Below, piece by piece: positions 56,979 to 64,000 of a DNA stretch of 64,000 nt (its first letter is position 1; each line of letters begins with the position of its first letter). Both the position numbers and the translations under genes were made by a program. The notes below the pieces were generated by a model. It saw only the letters and a program-made list of their open reading frames with translations. It was not told where the DNA came from and ran no database searches. Source of the DNA: Diospyros lotus (taxonomy: Eukaryota; Streptophyta; Magnoliopsida; Ericales; Ebenaceae). Location: NCBI RefSeq assembly GCF_014633365.1, contig NC_068352.1:16773310-16837309 (forward strand), given 5' to 3'.

Positions 56979-59900
56979 TTCCACCCCCCTTAAAAGAATT
57001 TCGTTCTCGAAATTCACTTTACCATAAACTCCTGCCCAAGACAATCACATTCTCGGGCTACATGCCAAATTCTCGTGCTCGAGAATCTCATAGCCTATCC
57101 ATTCCTCACATTTACCTCAAGTTACACTTACCTCAAGGTTTTGCTTTAGGCTTTTGATCCTCCGACTCTCGAGGACATTCAATAACCGAACACCGCTTTG
57201 GCCTCCCACCAAACCGCACCACTGGTCATTGGTCATGTTCACTGCAACGATATCCATCTCTGAATGGATTTCCTCTACCTCGAAGCATCGCTTTGCTGTC
57301 TACTTCCCATTTTCCCATCAATTGAACTAACTCTCGCTAACATTGCATCACTGATCAGTCTACCACGATTTTACACCTATCACACACGGCAATGTTTCCC
57401 ATTGCCAATCACACATGGCCACGATTTTACGCTGGTCCCACCAGCAACGTCTGAGAATTGATCATCCGCTGCAATGTCACTTCTAGTGCCCACAAGACAC
57501 TTTGACACCCATTTCACCATGGCATACCGCCATTTATTACAAGTATGCATAGTCTGAGTCGATCCTCATGACAACCTCTCATTACCGATCAACTAACCAT
57601 GCTAGCACTACATGGGAAGCAACCATTTGGCCCACCCAGCCAACTTCGACCATTTCATACATGGTCTTCTACTTTGACCAGCCGACCCTCATTTATCGAT
57701 ACGATTAAGCATACTCTACATACCCAACACCATGCCAGGTATTTCACATTTCAACCCTACGTGCACTACCCGAGTTCACCTCAAGTTTGATGATGCACGC
57801 ACCATCACAATCTCACCTCGAGCTTAACCATGCTCGGGCCACAACCTTCTTCCAACTAGGAGCTCTTCGCATAAGCACACAGAATATTTTGGCCTTCTTT
57901 TCTGGCAGATATTGCACGCTAGTAAGGGTCTCATACCCATACCAGGGAACTCTTCATTGAGTAACCCCTCTTCAATTCTTCACCCAATTCAGTTTTCACA
58001 ATCATGCCCCATGCTAGGCCTTACCTTGGCTATTAAACCCTACTGCGAGTCAAGGATCCTCCCATTGCGCTTAAGGTCGCGGAACCATTAATCGGCCTTC
58101 GTCATCACCCACGGTGCGTGGCACAAGTGATTGGCTTATTACCATTTGCACAATCACTTATTGCATCGCACCTGAAAGATGACTCGTACCTTTGGTCCGC
58201 ACCACAACAAGCTAACATGGTTACACCCCCCACTCTTGTAGCGGTCTTTTAGTCAAATTTACTCGCCCAGCTTCAATTTCATTGGGGCTTTTCAAATCTC
58301 ACCGTTTCTCAACAGAGCCTCTTACTCTAGAGGCACGACACTTTCAGCCATCCTAAATCAGGTTCATTTTCAATCCGCAATAGACACCTGAGCTAAACCA
58401 TGCATAATGGTTCCCCTTGTCCTCCTCGGCAAGGACATCACCATGACAGCAACTAATTTCCCCCCACGGTCGTTGCATCTCAAATTTCACAGGCACCAGC
58501 CCTCGTGGTCATTCACACTCGGCTTCGAGGTCCTACCATGCACCATGGTTACTTTCGACCTTTCTGACAACATCTTTTCCCTGCTAGCGACGACGACACC
58601 ACCAAGTCATCTCAAAAGACTCGCTGCTCCTTGAATCTCATTGGTCATCGCAACCAGCACGACCCCACTCTTAGGCCGCCTTCCTCATATCACTTTGCTA
58701 TACTTATAGCAGCTAGCTAATTCCCTGAGAGACTCTGGCTTCTCCCAGACTCCTTATAACCTTTGCTACAACCAGCTCACACCACTCGGTGAGCGACCAC
58801 ACGGGCTCTATCACCACAACAGCTTCACTAGCCGATTTCCTTTCACAACCATTAACCTTAGACACGAGGTTAATTCTCATCAATTGCCCACACACTAAGG
58901 CATCCCTCTAGCTGTATCACCCACAGCCATTAGGTGATTTCATCGCCTCAACACTATTCCTGAAAACCAATCTCGTCCTATATAAGCTCTTCCTTCGAGC
59001 TCTCTTTACCCATTGGCGACATCATAACTTCGCCCTCATCTTCCATCTAACCGACTCGATTAGCTCTAGCCGGATCGCCCAGCTCACCACCAACACAACC
59101 TTTCTCCAGGCACTACTCTTGCAATCATCGACTATGACTTCGATTTAAACTCTACCCACTGGAAATCACCCCTGTCACTCATGTGGAATTCACACTTCCA
59201 CTTGATGTCGTAGGACTCACCTTCCTACTTAAGCACTCACCATTATGCTGACTTTCCCCTTGGGTAATCCCTCCTGATAGAGTTGTAGCGCCTTAGGAGG
59301 TTCATCCCACACTGTTGCCCCATGTTCAACTTCTCTTGGGAGAACACCTCAAGTTCTACCCTGACCACATTTCACACTATCATTTATAGCTCTCACTCCG
59401 GAGCCACACTCCTTTAAGCGGCACAATTCTACCCCGACCAACCATCTTTTATAATCTTAGATCTCTTTCTCAAAATTCGCCTGGTCTAACCACCAGGACC
59501 CGTTGAACCTTTATATTAAAGGCATACACGAAAACTAACAAGGCTTTACATCACAGTCCTTAAGCCTCACGCTTTTATTATTGCCATCAGGTGCTACCAC
59601 CTGGCAATTGTCCTGTGTCATCAACCGGAAACCCCTCCAGTGCCACATGAGGATACTTCCTCATTTCACATCGACACGAGCAGGACTAACACTAGACTGT
59701 GCAATTGCAAGCCTTCACGGATTTCGAACCATGCCTTAGCCACGGGTTCAGCCTACCCCAACTCTCATCACAGGATTAGAGATCCCCTTACTTGCAACCT
59801 TCACCCGCTTCAGCATTCCCATCTCATGGTTGGCTTCCAACTCGTAAGTCTCGCCCTTCACGACACTTACATAACATTTTGGGAGCCACTTACCGACTCC

Positions 59901-62900
59901 ACAATCGACCCATCTTCTCGCATTATCGCAAGGTCACACTGGGTCCATCATCCCAATTTACCATAACCATTTCGGTCAAATTTAATCACAACTGTGTTAG
60001 CATCCTTAAGCAAGGAGCATCGCTATGCATCTTGATATCACACCACAAGATATCACCCAATCGATTCACCAACCTTTTGTTACCATGACAACAAAGGCAC
60101 TACCACGATACTTCAACCCTCACAGAAGTTTAAGTCTGGCCCAGGAATAACCTACAGCATACCCCAGGTCTTCGGCGTCTAATCGTCTCCACTACAAACG
60201 AGTTACTCCACGTAGAGGGATGCAGTCCCTCCTGTGGACTAACCGTCTGTATCCAGTGGTCCCTAGCATTAACCGTAGTGTTATTCCCATGCTAGACCCG
60301 TTTCTTTTCCCCAGGTTTCTTTCTCAAACATCTCGAGACGCTATAACGCCTCCACATTCGCTAAACCACCTCAACGCCGCTTATTACTCGCAGCTGAGTT
60401 ACGGAACTGACCACCGGTTTCACCACCCCTAACGTGCATCTCACAGATCTTCAGCCCCTGACCATCTGCATAGTCACTGTGTTGCCCTGTGCTTTAGGCG
60501 AGCCAACACCTGGTCATCATCATCGTGTCACTCCCATACGCTGGCTCAACACTGGTTCCCCATCATGTTGCCCTATGCTTCAGAGAGTCGACACCCAATC
60601 ATGTGTCACTCCCATACACTGGCCCAACACTGGTTCCCCATCGTGTTGCCCTGTGCTTTGGAGAGTCAACACCCAATCATTATTACCGTGTTGCTCCCTT
60701 ACACTAGCCCAACAACAGTTTCCAACAGCATGGCTCAGGTCCCACTCTGATCTGCTTCGTACCCCTTAGTGTGACTTTCAGCCTTCCAGTCACACCTCTG
60801 ATATCGAACCCGACATGACTACCTCGCCACGCTCGCAACCATTCTCCTTACTAGGCTTCCTACTCGGCAACAAATTTATCGGATCCTTACCGCGTTCCGC
60901 GATTCCTCCTTAGGACTACTCTAGTTGTCCTATCCCTTACAGGAGATTCTCGGTCTCACCTGACTAAATTTCCTAAGGTGCTGCTCCAGCTCTTCGACAT
61001 CTGACCGTCACCTGCAGTTCACTAAATTGCTCAGGCCTATGGGCCACTTGCTCTCAACGCGAGCCAACTCATTAGTCCTCTGCCACACGGTCCATAGCAT
61101 CAAATCGGTCACATCGAGCCTTGCACCCATAGCATTAAAGCTACTTAAACCCTCCCCAAGCTACGATGGTTCCGCCACCATCTTACCAAAGCCATCTTAC
61201 TTGGTTATCCTTCTCTTGATAACCTCAAGTTCATACCATGAGCCCCGCTCCTAAGGACTCTACATCTCTCACTGCTTAAGAGACTCTCAAACCACTTCAC
61301 ATCTTGAGGCCTCATGATCTTACCCCACAAGATCATACCTCACGGCTCTCACTTAACATTTGAAAGCCCCAACTTTCCATGGCAATGGATCCAACTTCAT
61401 CATGATTCATTTCACCACCTAGCTCATCCCCAAAGTTTGATTATCAATGATCTCTTAATCCACAACCAACATGCTGATCCTACCTCAAGCTCTAGCACCC
61501 ATAACCATAGAGCACCTACCTTTACTCTCTAGGTAAATTGAGATCTCTTGTCTCCCCTTGCACACTCATGAACGCATTCAGTCACTACGCTTAGCCTGGC
61601 CTTCCCGCACGCCTCGCTCGGGCTTCCATGACTTGGAACTAAAATTTCGGGGCCTCCACATTGCTCACCATGCCCCTGCCTACTTAGCATCCAAAGTTGG
61701 CATTTCTTGCGCGCGCATAGCCCACGGATGTCCTGTTGCCACAATTCACTACCCTTGGCCCACACATCGCTCATACCCTTCATTGGGTGACTTCCATGTC
61801 TCTCATCAAGGGTCTCATAACCTTAGGCGTTATTCTCGACCCCAAGCATCACAATGAGGGTCTATTCACCTCTCATTTCCCAACCTTAGGCATCCTACTG
61901 GACCCCAAGCGTCATAATGAGAGTTTTGATTAGCCCCTCATCCATCATTCACCTGAACAGTCACTTGGCCTTTCACAACCAGGACTTTAATCCCATGGCT
62001 CCCACACGCATATCTATGCATGCTCAACTCCTTTATCCCCAATCTGGATTCCCCTGGATTCCAGCTCGACTCACTTGGGATTTCTATCTCATATAAACAC
62101 TCGCTGGGGTCCATTTGCCACACACTTATCCTTCCTTAGGATAATTCCTGTTTCATCATGAAACCAACTAAGATCCACTCATACCCTAGGCACATCCCTT
62201 CCGGGATTGCCATAGCGGTACAATCACATGGCACCATATGCATCCCTCATGCATAACTCACACTCGACTCCCCTCGGTGTCTTTCTGCAAACTACTAACG
62301 TCATGCCTACCCTGGCCATGACAGACATATGCTTCACATGCTCGCTCCACCTAGAGCCTCACTGGAAGCAACATTATCTTACTCTCCTTCTGGAGCTCAT
62401 CACACAACCCGTTGATGACTTCTTTCCTAGGGCTTCGAGTTAATTTCAGCCTTAGCTCACCCTAGTTCAAGCACACAACCCTTAGCACACCCCCTCTACG
62501 GAAACAACTCCATTTCCTCATACATGCTTGACTATCTCCCCAACATAGGGGTGCTCCGCTAATCCATTCCCGGATTAGATATACTTCGGGCTCTCCCTGT
62601 CCCATCATAATTCTTATCATGACTCGGCTTTGTGTCCCCACACAAGCCTCAATACTTTAATCATAAGGAAATCTCATCCTTAAAATGCTTCACTTACTCC
62701 CAAATTTTCACATTCGGGTTCCTGATACCAACACCCACACTTGGGCTTTTGACTCTTCTTTGCTCGACTCGTATATCTCTTACGGTATATCATCTCAACC
62801 CATGATATTTTCCTATTCCTATAGTAGGAATATTTGAGCATTCCATTCACATTGCCACAAGCCTCAATGCCCCGACCCAACTCCTAGGGTCCTCGGTTAC

Positions 62901-62996
62901 ATGTGATCCCACTACCAAGGTCTTTACATCAACCTTCAACCACATTTTTTCAAGCATCCTTCACTTGATGCTCTAACCATCGCTCTGATACCAAAC
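56979..62996 (-). mobile_element. Family A internal domain, inverted, non-coding
   Basis: Minus strand runs from a primer site (TGGTATCAGAGC, 62982-62993) to the inverted repeat and polypurine tract (56979-57015). About 6 kb with no gag or pol motif on either strand. Long stretches align with the Family T internal domain at 29322-35265, in the same order. Open frames are short and not shared in a coding-like way between the copies. Confidence 0.85.
60479..60720. repeat. 86-bp tandem repeat, three units
   Basis: Units starting GTGTTGCCCTGTGCTT or a close variant at 60479, 60565 and 60643; the second has lost 8 bp. The Family T element has two units at 32969. Confidence 0.85.
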
Positions 62997-63623
62997 TGTG
63001 ACGCTCTGATCCCACTTATGGGTGTCACTCGTGAACAATTACCCGAATTGTCCACCTGCCCGACCTGTGGAGAAGGTAGGACCATGTTTCAAGACGAAAC
63101 GCCCTAGGTGGGAACTAGGCTCGTCCTTCCCTTCCCTCAACCCCAGAATTCACTAGTAGAATTGGGCTTAATCACATCGCACTTGGCTGAAAAGAAATCT
63201 CATTATGATGCCCAATCACCATCCTCATATTTATAATTAATTCTTTTCCCATCCAAGAATTTCACTAGGCTCCAAAAATTCATCATTTCAATCCATACAT
63301 TGATTGATTACCAATTTTGGAGGAAAAACTCAAAATTTTTCTTTTTTCAAAATTCGGATTTATCTCCATAAATGCCCGAAAAATCTCTTTATTTTGAAAA
63401 TTCCTCAGGGGCCCAAACTTAATTAAGAAATGCCCCAAAATCCCCCAAAATTCCAAATTTTTAAAAAATATTGGCCGGCATGGCCTACTGGTGCGCCCGG
63501 GGCCCGCGCGGTGCGCTTGCCAAGCGCCCGTGTGGGGCTGCATGCCTGTGCAGCCGCTCGCGCGCATGTGCGTCCGGCCACCAACGCGCGCGCGCCTTCG
63601 TGCGGCCCCCCGCGCACGCCCGA
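62997..63623 (-). mobile_element. Family A LTR, last 630 bp, inverted
   Basis: On the minus strand this is the end of the LTR (...GTCACA at 62997) corresponding to about 55205-55834. The GC-rich part (63480-63620) is more diverged than the rest. It is cut at GCCAAAG (63624-63630). Confidence 0.8.
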
Positions 63624-63847
63624 GCCAAAGCGGTGTTCGGTTATTGAATGTCCTCGAGAGTCGGAGGATCAAAAGCCTAAAGCAAATCCTTGAGGTAGGT
63701 GTAACTTGAGGTAAATGTGAGGAATGGATAGGCTATGAGATTCTCGAGCATGAGAATTTGGCATGTAGCCCGAGAATGTGATTGTCTTGGGCAGGAGTTT
63801 ATGGTAAAGTGAATTTCGAGGACGAAATTCTTTTAAGGGGGGTGGAA
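63624..63847 (+). other. Family A internal 3' end with polypurine tract
   Basis: Plus-strand internal DNA, the inverse of 56979-57203, ending with GAATTTCGAGGACGAAATTC (63811-63830) and AAGGGGGGTGGAA (63835-63847). It gives the outer plus-strand element its own 3' priming site. Confidence 0.85.
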
Positions 63848-64000
63848 CGTAACACCCAGTAATCCTAGTGTTATGAGAATGAGAAAGGAAGTAAGAAAAC
63901 TTCCAAAAATGCCCTTGAGGAGGTGTTAGATCCTTGAGAATATTGGTGCCCTATGAGAGGGGCATTTTGGTAATTTGGATAGTGAAGTTCAATAAAGGGT
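63848..64000 (+). mobile_element. Family A 3' LTR start, runs off the window
   Basis: Begins CGTAACACCCAG (first T changed to C). It matches 52955-53107 with about three differences in 153 bp. It is the probable 3' LTR partner of 52955-55834. Confidence 0.8.

Noticed and set aside
1..64000. tRNA genes
   Set aside because: Sequences such as GGTTCGAATTT and GGTTCGATTC occur but lack the matching acceptor stem and anticodon arm nearby.

Overview
This is plant nuclear DNA, from a repeat-dense part of an angiosperm genome (probably a eudicot; I cannot name the species). The evidence is a spliced gene start recognisable as the galacturonosyltransferase GAUT15, nested LTR retrotransposons primed by initiator tRNA-Met, a Cassandra TRIM with 5S rRNA-derived sequence, and PIF/Harbinger-like and hAT-like non-autonomous DNA transposons. 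Most open reading frames in the window are spurious reads through LTRs.

I use working names for four LTR families. Family 1 (TGTAATACC...GTGTTACA): 1909-2355(-), 3846-6586(+, solo), 7866-9296(-), 19204-23390(+) and 24728-26731 plus 37855-38287(+). Family B (minus strand, TGTTAGTG...GTGTTACA): 9359-13338, a divergent relative at 13339-14390, and a copy broken into 19146-19203, 23391-24727, 38288-38466 and 39544-39664. Family T: the complete element 26732-37849. Family A: 16905-19145, and the composite element from 52955 to the window end.

Layout. 1-16287 holds Family 1 and B LTRs; the B LTR carries a minus-strand copia solo LTR, which itself carries a Cassandra solo LTR (three levels). A PIF/Harbinger-like MITE lies at 14667-15415. 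16288-23390 has two copia 5' ends (LTR, PBS, gag fragment). 23391-39664 is a Russian doll: B LTR, then Family 1 LTR, then an 11.1-kb minus-strand non-autonomous Ty3-like element with near-identical LTRs and a perfect 5-bp target duplication. An hAT-like element sits in the same B copy. 39665-42811 holds broken Ty3 gag-pol (-) and copia RNase H (+). 42812-45845 is AT-rich intergenic DNA and the gene leader. 45846-48462 holds exons 1-3 of a GAUT15-like gene (+). Its third intron runs off the window, filled with a broken Ty3 gag (+), a Ty3 integrase tail (-) and the Family A composite, in which a minus-strand copy is embedded inside a plus-strand LTR/PBS...PPT/LTR frame.

The most unusual signal is shared by four LTR or LTR-like regions. 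Each carries its own 10-bp palindrome centred on TCGA (GTTTCGAAAC, CATTCGAATG, CAGTCGACTG, TACTCGAGTA), repeated with start-to-start spacing of about 21 bp. The motif differs between regions but the centre, length and spacing do not. No working operon or gene network exists here; the only host gene I recognise is the GAUT15-like one.
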